Origin: Flavobacterium tegetincola DSM 22377
GTDB lineage: Bacteria > Bacteroidota > Bacteroidia > Flavobacteriales > Flavobacteriaceae
Length of the DNA stretch: 64,000 nucleotides
Direction of reading: 5' to 3'
NCBI RefSeq assembly: GCF_000425485.1
Contig: NZ_AUDN01000021.1
Location: 81,476 to 145,475, forward strand
Below the pieces are notes generated by a model. It had not been told where the DNA came from, did no database searches, and saw only the letters and a list, made by a program, of their open reading frames with translations. Numbering within the stretch: position 1 is the stretch's first letter; each line of letters opens with the position of its first letter. The position numbers and the translations under genes were made by a program. This document shows positions 35,427 through 44,413 of this stretch, piece after piece.

Positions 35427-35725
35427 CGCAATTATGTGGAAATAGTGGTCATAAAATCCCAAGTTGATTTATGGATCGTAGCGTTTAAAGTACGACACCA
35501 TTCAATAAAGTTTTGTAGCTTCAGGCCGGAAGTTAAAAGAGGGCCAAAAGCGGTTGTGCTAGCCCTGACAGGAAGGAAAATCCTCCCGATTTTTCATCGG
35601 GAGATTTGGGAGGATGGCAGGAATACGGTTTCTGAAATTGCCAAAGCGATGTGCTCCGAAAATTATAAGTTATGATCTATAAAATTTATATTTCATGATG
35701 AAGAAAGCTTTCCAAGAACTATCAA
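35422..35725. other. Intergenic region with structured element
   Basis: This 304-base gap between divergent genes holds the polyprenyl synthase promoter and structured element C (35559-35657). An 87-codon open frame from 35412 crosses the element and looks spurious. Confidence 0.6.
35559..35657 (+). ncRNA. Intergenic structured element (copy C, diverged)
   Basis: It shares with copy B the order CTAGCCC-TGA, GGAAGGAAAATCC, a hairpin, GGATGGCAGGAATACGG and a terminal GTGCTCC. The central hairpin is CTCCCGAT-TTTTC-ATCGGGAG, which differs completely from that of copies B and D. Outer ATCCTCCC and GGGAGGAT can also pair, giving competing folds. Confidence 0.4.
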
Positions 35726-36706
35726 ATGAAAATTAAATTTCAGAACCGGGTTCACCTTGCTTTTCAGTATATTCGTCATTCTAAAAAACAAATAGCTATG
35801 AGTGCGTCAGGTATTGAAATTAAAAAAGAGCGATGGCTATTTACAGTATTCCTAGTACTTTTTATAGCAGGGATTTTCGGGTTTTTTATCTTTGACACTT
35901 CAGAATTGAGTGCTAATTCCCGTTCCAAAGAATCCATTCCGCTCGAACTTTTATTGGTTACTGGGATTTTCTTGGCTCCTATTTTTGAAGAATTGGCTTT
36001 TCGAGCAGCATTTATAAGAAGTAAAATTTACATTATAATTTGCCTGCTATTGATGGCGGGTTTTGTGCTTATGTCTTATGAAAATTATTATGCGGTAGTG
36101 GCATTTGTATTCTTTATAATAGTGTTTGTATTGTATAAAAAAACAAATTCGCCATTCCTTTTCAAACTAGTTTGCATTTCAAACGCCGTTCTTTTTGGTT
36201 TGGTTCATTATAAAATAGAGGATTTTGCGTCTTTTGATCGAGGATTTATCGTTTTATTTCAGATCAGTATAGGCTTTCTTTTAATTTGGGTTACCATTAA
36301 TTATGGGCTGGTTCGCTCTATGATCATTCACGGAACTTACAATGCTATGGCTTTGGGATTTGTGGTTTACGGCTTACAATTTCCCGATACAAGTCCAAAG
36401 ATTTATGATGATGAAAATATAAAGGTAGAATGGCAGCATGTTCCTTATTTTGAAAGTTTTTCATCGAATTTTAACATGACTAATGACAGCATAATTACTG
36501 AAGGGATTAAACTTCCGGTACTTTATCCATCTTTGAACGTCACGGATACGTTGAGGCAACAAAATATGATTATTATTGATCCCTACATTAAGTACAATTT
36601 TAGAATCATCCTTAAAGAAAACGCCGTCAATACAGATATCGATCTTGCTACGGAATCATTCCTATTGAAAGAAAATTTAATTATGCCAAATACTGATGCA
36701 AACTAA
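35726..36706 (+). CDS. CPBP-family intramembrane metalloprotease
   Basis: A polytopic membrane protein of up to 326 residues with the CPBP (Abi/Rce1-like) motifs: EELAFRA (EExxxR, about 88-94), FGLVHY (conserved His) and HGTYN in a later helix. These form the glutamate/histidine active site of intramembrane proteases. An internal ATG at residue 25 (MSASGIEI) is an alternative start. The last 110 residues are soluble and beta-rich without a recognised domain. The substrate is unknown. From memory, placement before the MlaE/MlaF pair recurs in the group. Confidence 0.82.
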   Translation: MKIKFQNRVHLAFQYIRHSKKQIAMSASGIEIKKERWLFTVFLVLFIAGIFGFFIFDTSELSANSRSKESIPLELLLVTGIFLAPIFEELAFRAAFIRSKIYIIICLLLMAGFVLMSYENYYAVVAFVFFIIVFVLYKKTNSPFLFKLVCISNAVLFGLVHYKIEDFASFDRGFIVLFQISIGFLLIWVTINYGLVRSMIIHGTYNAMALGFVVYGLQFPDTSPKIYDDENIKVEWQHVPYFESFSSNFNMTNDSIITEGIKLPVLYPSLNVTDTLRQQNMIIIDPYIKYNFRIILKENAVNTDIDLATESFLLKENLIMPNTDAN

Positions 36707-36761
36707 TTTATATCAAAAAGGGAAAAGACCGATATTGTGAACCCGTTTAATCACGCAAAAA

Positions 36762-36826
36762 ATAACTCTAATTTCATTACCCATAAGTCGGAAGTTCTTT
36801 ATAAATTAGCCTATATTTAGAGTTAT
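36762..36826. repeat. Inverted repeat reaching the mlaE start codon
   Basis: ATAACTCTAA (36762-36771) and TTAGAGTTAT (36817-36826) are perfect inverted copies. The right arm overlaps the start at 36825. A TATATTTA element at 36812-36819 overlaps the right arm. Confidence 0.6.
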
Positions 36827-37571
36827 GATGTTAGTTCGCTATTTGTCGCAAATTGGGAGGTATTTCCTGATGTGGAAAGATATTTTTAGAAAGCCAACCA
36901 AGTGGAAGGTAATGAAAGGATTGTTAATTAAAGAAATTGACGATTTGATCATTGGTTCACTCGGAATTGTTGCCTTTATTTCATTTTTTGTTGGAGGTGT
37001 TGTTGCCATTCAGACGGCATTAAACCTTACCAACCCTTTGATTCCAAAAACTTTAATAGGTTTCGCCACTCGGCAATCTGTGCTTTTGGAATTTGCACCC
37101 ACATTTATTTCAATTGTAATGGCGGGAAAAATGGGTTCTTTTATCACGTCCAGTATTGGAACAATGCGGGTCACTGAACAGATTGACGCGCTCGAAGTCA
37201 TGGGTGTAAATGCGGTAAATTATCTAGTTTTTCCTAAACTGATGGCACTTTTATTGTATCCATTTGTAATTGGAATTGCTATGTTTTTAGGAATGTTAGG
37301 CGGATGGATGGCCGGTGTTTACGGCGGTTTTACGAGTAGTGAGAATTTTATTGCTGGTTTGCAGAACGAATTTGTACCGTTTCACATTGCTTATGCCTTC
37401 ATAAAAACCTTTTTGTTTGCTTTACTTTTAGCTACTATTCCTTCCTTTCATGGATTTTATATGAAGGGTGGCGCGCTTGAAGTGGGCAAAGCAAGTACCG
37501 TAGCTTTTGTGTGGACTTCGGTTACCATCATTTTAGTAAATTATATCATCACGCAATTACTTTTGACCTAA
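36825..37571 (+). CDS. mlaE: MlaE-family ABC transporter permease
   Basis: A 248-residue inner-membrane permease with about five helices, of the MlaE type that moves phospholipids between the inner membrane and the periplasm. FVGGVVAIQTALNL, LLEFAPTFISIVMAGKMGSFITSSIGTMRVTEQIDALEVMG and the NYLVFPKLMALLL stretch are diagnostic. Two ATGs (36825 and 36828) overlap an inverted repeat. Its stop TAA shares one base with the ATG of the ATPase gene. No MCE (MlaD) gene is adjacent. Confidence 0.92.
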   Translation: MMLVRYLSQIGRYFLMWKDIFRKPTKWKVMKGLLIKEIDDLIIGSLGIVAFISFFVGGVVAIQTALNLTNPLIPKTLIGFATRQSVLLEFAPTFISIVMAGKMGSFITSSIGTMRVTEQIDALEVMGVNAVNYLVFPKLMALLLYPFVIGIAMFLGMLGGWMAGVYGGFTSSENFIAGLQNEFVPFHIAYAFIKTFLFALLLATIPSFHGFYMKGGALEVGKASTVAFVWTSVTIILVNYIITQLLLT

Positions 37572-38338
37572 TGATAGAAATAAAAAACATAGAGAAATCC
37601 TTTGGTGAAAATAAGGTACTGAAAGGTATTTCGTCTGTCTTTGAAACGGGAAAAACCAACTTGATCATTGGTCAAAGTGGTTCTGGGAAAACGGTTTTAT
37701 TAAAAACACTTTTAGGTATTCACACGCCAGACGCTGGAACAATTGAATTTGACGGCCGAAATTACACTACTTTTTCACGTGATGAGAAAAGTGCTTTGCG
37801 TACCGAAATAGGAATGGTTTTTCAAGGCAGTGCCTTGTTTGATTCCATGACTGTAGCCCAAAATGTGGCTTTTCCATTGAAAATGTTTACCAACAACAGC
37901 CGATCCGAAATCAATGACCGTGTAGATTTTGTACTAAAAAGGGTCAACTTAATTGATGCGCATCATAAATTGCCTTCTGAAATTTCCGGTGGAATGCAGA
38001 AACGGGTGGCCATTGCAAGAGCAATTGTTAACAAGCCGCAATATTTGTTTTGCGACGAACCCAATTCAGGGCTGGATCCAAATACTTCTACGCTTATAGA
38101 CAATTTGATTAAGGAAATTACCGAGGAATACAACATTACAACGGTAATTAATACGCACGACATGAACTCCGTTATGGAAATTGGCGATAACATTTTGTTC
38201 CTAAAAAACGGTGTAAAAGCGTGGCAAGGCAATAAAGATGAAATGTTTACTACCGAAAATGAAGCTGTTGTGGAATTTGTGTATTCTTCCAATTTGTTTA
38301 AGAAAGTACGTGAAGCTTATTTAAAGGATTTAAAATAA
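37571..38338 (+). CDS. mlaF: MlaF-type ABC transporter ATPase
   Basis: A 255-residue cytoplasmic ATPase partnering the MlaE permease. Walker A is GQSGSGKT, the Q-loop GMVFQGSALFDSM, the signature ISGGMQKRVAIARA with the MQ variation usual in Mla ATPases, Walker B YLFCDEPNSGLDP, and the H-loop TVINTHD. The frame is open upstream to 37511, inside mlaE, but ATG 37571 in the TAATG overlap is the natural start. It ends two bases from the convergent T9SS cargo gene. Confidence 0.94.
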   Translation: MIEIKNIEKSFGENKVLKGISSVFETGKTNLIIGQSGSGKTVLLKTLLGIHTPDAGTIEFDGRNYTTFSRDEKSALRTEIGMVFQGSALFDSMTVAQNVAFPLKMFTNNSRSEINDRVDFVLKRVNLIDAHHKLPSEISGGMQKRVAIARAIVNKPQYLFCDEPNSGLDPNTSTLIDNLIKEITEEYNITTVINTHDMNSVMEIGDNILFLKNGVKAWQGNKDEMFTTENEAVVEFVYSSNLFKKVREAYLKDLK

Positions 38339-38340
38339 GA

Positions 38341-41300
38341 TCACGATCGAATTACAAAAACCCAACCTACGAGCTCTTCCCCCGAAGCGGTTTCGATATA
38401 GTAATAATAAGTTGCAGCAGGCAAGTTTCGGTCTTTAAAATCTTGACCGTGCCACTGATTGGTGTAATTCTCTTTTTCGTAGACGATCCTACCATAGCGG
38501 GAATACACAATTAATTTTTTTACATTAAACCCTGACAAATCAAAACTGTCATTATCCCCATCTCCATTTGGCGAGATTCCCTTGGGGATTTTACATACTG
38601 TACCTTTAACTTCTTGAGACACGGTGATGAAACAACCTTCTATATCGGTTATAATTACGGTATATATTCCAGATTGCCTTCCTAAAATAGAGATTGGATT
38701 TGTGCTTCCCAAATTACCTGTTGGGCTGCTCCAAGAATAATTAAAATCTTCAGAATTAAGTGTTGTATCTGCTGGTTGAGCAAAAAGTTCATAGTCAGAA
38801 TTATCGCTGACACACGATGCACTGATTATGAAATCAGGAAAACTCGTTAACTCTACATTGAAGGAAACAGGTTCCGATTCGCAACTGCCTAATTTTATTC
38901 TTAAATAATACGTTCCGGCGTTTACAGTAGTTGCATTTTCAATTACTGTATTTTGATCTGTCGAGGTAAATCCATTTGGTCCTTGCCAGAAATAGGCTGC
39001 ATCGGGAATCAGTGCAGTGGTCAACTCAATTGTTTCTCCATTGCAAATTAAAGAATTCACTACAATTGAAATATCTTCTGGAATAGCGGTAATTGTGATT
39101 TGTAGCAACACCGAAACCTCAGCATTACACAGTCCGCTAACGCTGTATTTAAACGTATAAATTCCAGATGCCACTGATGCAGCATTCCATATTGAATCTG
39201 TCAACAATCCCGTATTTGATAAGTCGGTCCAAGTTCCCTCTAAGTTTGGATCTCCTTCTAGCAATTCGAATAAATCAATTGATTCCTGATTTCCGCAAAA
39301 TTGCGTAATCGTATTTTCACCTGCATTTAAAAGATAATCAGCATTGTCAATAAGATAATCCATTTGTACATCAATACATGAATTTGTAGCACCTGCATAA
39401 TATACCCTAACATGATACATTCCTGAATCCGTTGTAGGATTGAAATTCGGTACATTTAAAACATTTGTTGTACTCAAAATATTTGTAGAGTCCGTTCCTT
39501 TCCACCATTGATAATTTAAATAAGGCAAATTAGTTACCGACAAACTTGCATTTTGTTGGGGACATGCGTTTTCTACCGAGATAGGAAAGATTTGATTCCC
39601 TCCTACTTCAAAATCGCCAATTAAAATGTTATTGCATCCATCTTGCACTTGAAAAGTATAAGTTCCGACGGCAAGGCTTGTAAAAAGGGGATTTGTAACA
39701 TTGTCTATAAAGAACGGTAATCCATTTTTGGCAATGATTTTGTATGTTAAGTCGTTTATTCCTTCTGCATCTACAAAAACATCAAGACCGTTCGCATCAC
39801 AAGAAAAACTGTAAACTGAATTAATTTTAGGAACAGAATAAAAATTAAATTCACCAATGGGCAACACACAATTTACAGACGGCCCTCCATTTCCATAAAT
39901 GAAATTCTTACCGATAATTCTAAAACTTCCCGAACTCGCAATATTAAATTGTGTAGCATTATTTGCCAAAATTAGCGTACCATCGATCAAGCCCGTGATG
40001 GGATGACCCCAATAATTTCCGATAGCAAAATATTTTTGCAAGTGATACGTCATGGCTACAAACGGAGTGGTCAGGTGATTTAAAAATAAATCAAATGAAC
40101 CGCAATTTTCAATAACGTTGACTGTTTTAACTTCCTGATAACTTTCAATTGTTGCACTTAAATTATATGTTGTACCACATTCATTTACCACAGAAAAACT
40201 GTAAAAACCTGCTGGTAAATTACTCATATTTAAAGCAAGCGGGCTGCCAAATAATAAGTCAGACACATCCATTGGTAAGGAAAACCCAGCAGCTGTAGGT
40301 GCTTGAAGTAGTTCTGCTGAAGCAATATTCACGGAGCTCAAGATTTTTAGAGATCCCATTCCGTTTTCACAACCTAGTCGGACGGCGACAAAAGGAGCAC
40401 TAACTGTTGCTGCATCAACTGTAAAAGTTAGCGTACTGACCACACCACATAAGCTTGTTACTTGCAATTCATATTGACCCGGCAGATAATTGGTCAGCGG
40501 ATATTCATTATTGCCAGACGTAGCCACATTAAACGGCAACGCATTTGGAAAAGTGGCTGGAGCTGCAATAACAACCACTGCTGCGGCATTTTGGACCTTA
40601 TAATTATTGATACCACAACCGTTTGCAATGGTGAATAAATTGGGCACCGATACAGGAACTGAAAGCATACCCGACCCGTTGAACGTATTGCTGCAACCGT
40701 CTAAAATGGTCAAACTATACGATACCGTTTCACCAATAGTGATTGGAATAGTTTGATTTATTGCAATAAAATTATCGTTACCACTACTTAAAGTTTGAGA
40801 AATCACTTCCGTCTGGCCATTGGGAAGTGTTATGGTATAATTTATAGTAAGCGGATAAAAGATAACGCCAGTTCCAGCTGTAAGCGTTTGATTGATTATA
40901 GCGTGTTCACAATCCACTACTGTAACTGTATTGATTGGTGAAATAGAGATTGAACTTGGAGATTCGAACAATGTATAAGTTTGCACTACACCATTTCCGC
41001 AGGTATCAAACACGCGTATCAAATATACACCCGCTGACAATTCTGTAAAAACATTTGAAATTTGCAGCGGTTTTACTATTGGACCCGCAATGATTTCATA
41101 ATTAATAGCTTGACCTTGTGTAACAATAACGCTGATGGTCCCATTGTTAATGCACACCGCATTTTCACCTTCCAATTGATATTCCAAAGGAACGACTTGA
41201 TCAAGAATTGTAACAGTTTGCTGTTGAGAATTGCTTTGACCAGAAAAATTTTGAGTAGCAACAACCAAATACGTCCCCGAATTTAATCCTGAATATCCAC

Positions 41301-41544
41301 CTTGTGTAGTAACATTTATAGGGTTTACGACATTGGGTAAAAGATAAATGGAATACGTTATTGCGGCACCAAGCGTTGTATTTTGCACCGAAAAAGTCAA
41401 CGAACCATTCGATTCGCAGGTTTCATTGGTTTTTGAAACGGAAAGTGAAAAGTCGCTTAATTTTGCTTGAGCAAGCAAACTAAAGAGCAGAAAAAATAAA
41501 AAAAAGCATTTACTTGAAACTTTTGATTGTGTAGTTTTCTGCAT
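38341..41544 (-). CDS. Large secreted protein with type-B T9SS sorting domain
   Basis: A 1067-residue exported protein. The signal peptide (about 1-27, CFFLFFLLFSLLAQA) is followed by a long series of Ig-like and PKD-like beta domains rich in Thr/Ser/Asn, with repeated CG(N/V) and GTY(L/Y) motifs such as LNSGTYLVVATQNF. The last 80 residues (IPKGISPNGDGDNDSFD... to ...EELVGWVFVIRS) are the gliding motility-associated C-terminal (CHU_C) domain that directs export by T9SS. It is probably a cell-surface adhesin or matrix protein. No enzyme domain was recognised. Confidence 0.9.
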   Translation of the reverse strand: MQKTTQSKVSSKCFFLFFLLFSLLAQAKLSDFSLSVSKTNETCESNGSLTFSVQNTTLGAAITYSIYLLPNVVNPINVTTQGGYSGLNSGTYLVVATQNFSGQSNSQQQTVTILDQVVPLEYQLEGENAVCINNGTISVIVTQGQAINYEIIAGPIVKPLQISNVFTELSAGVYLIRVFDTCGNGVVQTYTLFESPSSISISPINTVTVVDCEHAIINQTLTAGTGVIFYPLTINYTITLPNGQTEVISQTLSSGNDNFIAINQTIPITIGETVSYSLTILDGCSNTFNGSGMLSVPVSVPNLFTIANGCGINNYKVQNAAAVVVIAAPATFPNALPFNVATSGNNEYPLTNYLPGQYELQVTSLCGVVSTLTFTVDAATVSAPFVAVRLGCENGMGSLKILSSVNIASAELLQAPTAAGFSLPMDVSDLLFGSPLALNMSNLPAGFYSFSVVNECGTTYNLSATIESYQEVKTVNVIENCGSFDLFLNHLTTPFVAMTYHLQKYFAIGNYWGHPITGLIDGTLILANNATQFNIASSGSFRIIGKNFIYGNGGPSVNCVLPIGEFNFYSVPKINSVYSFSCDANGLDVFVDAEGINDLTYKIIAKNGLPFFIDNVTNPLFTSLAVGTYTFQVQDGCNNILIGDFEVGGNQIFPISVENACPQQNASLSVTNLPYLNYQWWKGTDSTNILSTTNVLNVPNFNPTTDSGMYHVRVYYAGATNSCIDVQMDYLIDNADYLLNAGENTITQFCGNQESIDLFELLEGDPNLEGTWTDLSNTGLLTDSIWNAASVASGIYTFKYSVSGLCNAEVSVLLQITITAIPEDISIVVNSLICNGETIELTTALIPDAAYFWQGPNGFTSTDQNTVIENATTVNAGTYYLRIKLGSCESEPVSFNVELTSFPDFIISASCVSDNSDYELFAQPADTTLNSEDFNYSWSSPTGNLGSTNPISILGRQSGIYTVIITDIEGCFITVSQEVKGTVCKIPKGISPNGDGDNDSFDLSGFNVKKLIVYSRYGRIVYEKENYTNQWHGQDFKDRNLPAATYYYYIETASGEELVGWVFVIRS

Positions 41545-41577
41545 ATTCGTTTGTTTACGTTACATCTGTAGGCAGTG

Positions 41578-42648
41578 CTAACTTACATCATTTACCTGAG
41601 TTATCAGTAATTTTATTTCTTGTTCTTTTGCTTTTGGGTAAATTAGTAAAACGTCGTTGTGATCTACAATGATGTAATCGTGTAATCCGTCTACAATGAT
41701 CAACTTTCCCGTATCGCTTCTGATGATGTTATTGGAAGCGTTTTCTAAAATTACTTTAGAATTTACTACCGCATTTTTTTGAGCGTCTTTAGGTAATTTT
41801 TCATGCAATGAACCCCAAGTTCCCAAATCATTCCAATCAAAACGGGCGGGTAAAACATAAACGTTGTCTGCATCTTCCATCACAGCGTAATCAATGGAAA
41901 TATTTTCGGCTAGTGCATAATTATTAGTGATAAATTCATTTTCAAATTCCGTATTATACGTCGGAATTCCTTCTGAAAACAAAGCAAGAAGTTGCGGCTG
42001 AAAATTTTCAAATGCCTTCAAAACGGAGCGGATGCTCCAAATAAAGATTCCTCCGTTCCATAAGAAATTTCCACTTGCTAGAAACTTTTTAGCCGTTTCA
42101 TAATCTGGTTTTTCGCGAAACTGTTTTACCTTTTTAACTTGATCGATATCTTCTTTATCAAATTCAATATAACCAAAACCAGTGTTCGGAAATGTAGGTT
42201 TAATACCCAACGTCATTAAAGCATCTTCCTTCTCACAAAAATCAAAAGCGGTTTGTAAATCTTCAATAAATGCCGCTTCGTCTTCAATCCAATGATCGCT
42301 TGGTGCCACAACTACAACTGCATCAGGATTTAATTTCTGAATTTTTAAAGTGGCATATAAAATACAAGGTGCTGTATTTCGCATGGCAGGTTCCAGCAAA
42401 ATTTGGTTGGAGTTTACCATCGGTAATTGTTCCAAAACCAAATCATTATATTTTTCATTGGTCAAAATCAGAATATTTTCAGCAGGAATTAATTGTTCCA
42501 ACCTTGAAAATGTTTTTTGCAGAAGCGTAATGCCGCAGCCCAACATATCGTGAAATTGCTTTGGAAATTCAACCGTACTAACCGGCCAAAACCGCGAACC
42601 AACGCCACCAGCCATAATTATTGCATAATAATTGCTATTCATTTTCAA
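41578..42648 (-). CDS. manC: Mannose-1-phosphate guanylyltransferase
   Basis: A 356-residue cytoplasmic nucleotidyltransferase making GDP-mannose from GTP and mannose-1-phosphate. The N-terminal pyrophosphorylase loop IIMAGGVGSRFWPVSTVEFPKQF (about 10-32), VVAPSDHWI, FREKPD, and FLWNGGIFIW with DWNDLGTWGSL are characteristic. It lacks the C-terminal isomerase domain of the bifunctional enzyme. The start could be ATG 42648 or 42642. A -7 element at 42697-42704 gives a leader of about 45 bases containing a perfect palindrome (42664-42677). Confidence 0.94.
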   Translation of the reverse strand: MKMNSNYYAIIMAGGVGSRFWPVSTVEFPKQFHDMLGCGITLLQKTFSRLEQLIPAENILILTNEKYNDLVLEQLPMVNSNQILLEPAMRNTAPCILYATLKIQKLNPDAVVVVAPSDHWIEDEAAFIEDLQTAFDFCEKEDALMTLGIKPTFPNTGFGYIEFDKEDIDQVKKVKQFREKPDYETAKKFLASGNFLWNGGIFIWSIRSVLKAFENFQPQLLALFSEGIPTYNTEFENEFITNNYALAENISIDYAVMEDADNVYVLPARFDWNDLGTWGSLHEKLPKDAQKNAVVNSKVILENASNNIIRSDTGKLIIVDGLHDYIIVDHNDVLLIYPKAKEQEIKLLITQVNDVS

Positions 42649-42663
42649 ATTTTAAAATTAAAA

Positions 42664-42677
42664 TCCTTGATCAAGGA
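42664..42677. repeat. Perfect 14-bp palindrome in the manC leader
   Basis: TCCTTGATCAAGGA is its own reverse complement. It lies between the promoter element and the manC start. Confidence 0.75.
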
Positions 42678-42696
42678 CGCTGTATTTCTAACTAAG

Positions 42697-42704
42697 CAAA
42701 TATA
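42697..42704 (-). promoter_or_regulatory. -7 promoter element of manC
   Basis: TATATTTG on the minus strand matches TAnnTTTG. The manC ATG is about 48 bases downstream. Confidence 0.55.
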
Positions 42705-42732
42705 AGTATTCTTACTCAAATTTGTCTCGTAT

Positions 42733-43335
42733 TTACGAGGGTTTCAGCAACTCCACCTCTGCATTAGGGTTGAATAAAAAAACCCTTCCTGAACTTACTT
42801 CCGTACATTCATATCGCTTGACGCGCACAATCCCTTTTTTAAAAACTTTTCCATTGTGAATCCTAAAAATACTCCCCACGGGAAGACTAAAAACAAAATG
42901 ATTGTCGTTTGGTTTATCAAAATATTTCAATGCCAAAGCTAATTTTGCATCGGTATCACTACTTGCTGTTGGATTTTTAAAATGTCGTGCCAAAAGTGGC
43001 AACAATTGTTTTGGAAAAATCTCCGGTCGAATAAAAGGGATCATTAATCGCTGAAAACTGTATTTCCACTCCTGACCGTGGGGTTTGATACCGCGTCCAA
43101 AATTTTCAAAAGCCACCAAATGTGCAATTTCATGAACTAGCGTAATCAGAAATTTGTATTGATTCAGATTGGAATTGACTGTGATTTCATGATTGCCCGA
43201 AGGTCCACGGCGGTAATCACCATGTCGAGTTACACGTTCGTGTACAATTTTTAAGTGCACTTGATTGGACACAATCAACTCAAAAATTGGCTTTACGGAA
43301 TGCTCAGGAATATATTTTGATAGGGTTTCATTCAT
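42733..43335 (-). CDS. SprT-like zinc-metalloprotease domain protein
   Basis: A 200-residue protein. The zinc motif HEIAH is at 68-72 (ITLVHEIAHLVAF), with His86 in KPHGQEWK as the likely third ligand, as in SprT/Spartan proteases. The C-terminal part that in many relatives is a zinc ribbon has only one cysteine (RYECTE), so that module has lost its metal site. The cellular role of bacterial SprT-like proteins is not well defined. It lies upstream of manC on the same strand with an 84-base gap. Confidence 0.8.
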   Translation of the reverse strand: MNETLSKYIPEHSVKPIFELIVSNQVHLKIVHERVTRHGDYRRGPSGNHEITVNSNLNQYKFLITLVHEIAHLVAFENFGRGIKPHGQEWKYSFQRLMIPFIRPEIFPKQLLPLLARHFKNPTASSDTDAKLALALKYFDKPNDNHFVFSLPVGSIFRIHNGKVFKKGIVRVKRYECTEVSSGRVFLFNPNAEVELLKPS

Positions 43336-43484
43336 TTTTGATTCTCGAAAATCTCTTTAGTACATTTCAAAACGTTCTCCATGTTCACGGTTTGAAAATA
43401 CTACGTTAGACTTAAAATAATGTAAAACTATTCATGGTTTTCAATTATCCGATGCGTTCGAGCAATTGAAAATCTCATTTCAAA

Positions 43485-44162
43485 TTACGGCGTTGAACTG
43501 GATACTTGCAGCACTTTCCCGTTAAAGAATTTATTTCCTGTTAACGAAAAGTCCATAATGTAATCTGCCATTTCTGAAGCAGATAACGGTGCTTGATAAC
43601 CCGGAAATGCCTCTGCCAACATTTCTGTCTGCACCGAACCCAACGCTAAAACATTGAACGAAATTCCTTGCTCTTTGTATTCTTCAGATAGTAATTCGGC
43701 CAGCGTAATTACCGCACCTTTACTAGAACTGTAGGCCGAAAGTCCAGCAAATTTCATACTTCCTTGAATACCTCCCATAGAACTAATCGTTACCACATGA
43801 CTTCCTTTTTTCAAATAAGGCAAGGCAATTTGCGTAAGCGACACAATCCCGAAAACATTTACTTCATATATTTTTCTAAAATCCTCCACACTCGTTGCTG
43901 CAAAAGGCTTGTTGATAATTGCACCTGCATTATTAATAATAACGTCGACTTGGCTCCAAGTAGCGCTTAAAAAACTAGTGATTTTTTGCAATTCCTCTTC
44001 TTTAGATAAATCTACAGAAAGACACGTTACATTTTCGTGTTGTGCTAAAACTGTATCTATTTTTCTGGAAATTGCCAAAACATCGTGTCCTTCGTTGGCA
44101 AATTTCAACGCCAATTCATTTCCAATTCCTCTACTCGTTCCGGTAATAATAATATTTTTCAT
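43485..44162 (-). CDS. Short-chain dehydrogenase/reductase
   Basis: A 225-residue SDR enzyme with NAD(P) binding. The cofactor loop is TGTSRGIG (about 7-14), NNAGAI is conserved, Ser in VVTISSMGG and the YSSSK motif (Tyr-x3-Lys) complete the catalytic site. It is classical SDR length. The substrate is unknown. A basic/polar residue after the glycine loop (Ser-Arg) is compatible with NADP preference, which is weak evidence. The gene stands alone, with element D upstream of its start. Confidence 0.9.
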   Translation of the reverse strand: MKNIIITGTSRGIGNELALKFANEGHDVLAISRKIDTVLAQHENVTCLSVDLSKEEELQKITSFLSATWSQVDVIINNAGAIINKPFAATSVEDFRKIYEVNVFGIVSLTQIALPYLKKGSHVVTISSMGGIQGSMKFAGLSAYSSSKGAVITLAELLSEEYKEQGISFNVLALGSVQTEMLAEAFPGYQAPLSASEMADYIMDFSLTGNKFFNGKVLQVSSSTP

Positions 44163-44188
44163 TTTGTAATTTAATTTAGAAGCACATC

Positions 44189-44296
44189 AGCGCTCTTTCT
44201 TTTAACCCTATTCCCGCTTTCCTTCCACCTCTTTTTTAGTGCCATTGGCTACAGCCAACAGCATTAAAAAAGGATGTTCCCTCCAATCGGGGCTAG
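44189..44296 (-). ncRNA. Intergenic structured element (copy D)
   Basis: The minus strand shares long identical blocks with copy B at 31010: AGCCCCGATTGGAGGGAACA, TCCTTTTTTA, AAAAAAGA-GTGGAAGGAAA and GCGGGA. The central hairpin here is TAATGC...GGCT/AGCC...GCACTA instead of ATTTCC/GGAAAT, so base pairing is kept (one T-G pair) while the sequence changes. It lies between the SDR gene and the M28 peptidase gene. Confidence 0.5.
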
Positions 44297-44413
44297 AAAA
44301 CATTCTTTCGGCTTCTTTTATTCTTTTAGATTTTAGAACATTCTAATAATCTACGTCTATACACTATATTTTTTAATCTATTTGTTCTTCTATCTTTTGC
44401 ACTTGCAGAAAAT

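Noticed and set aside
35412..35675. 87-codon plus-strand open frame
   Set aside because: It crosses the promoter of the divergent gene and the structured element C; the coding look comes from the element.
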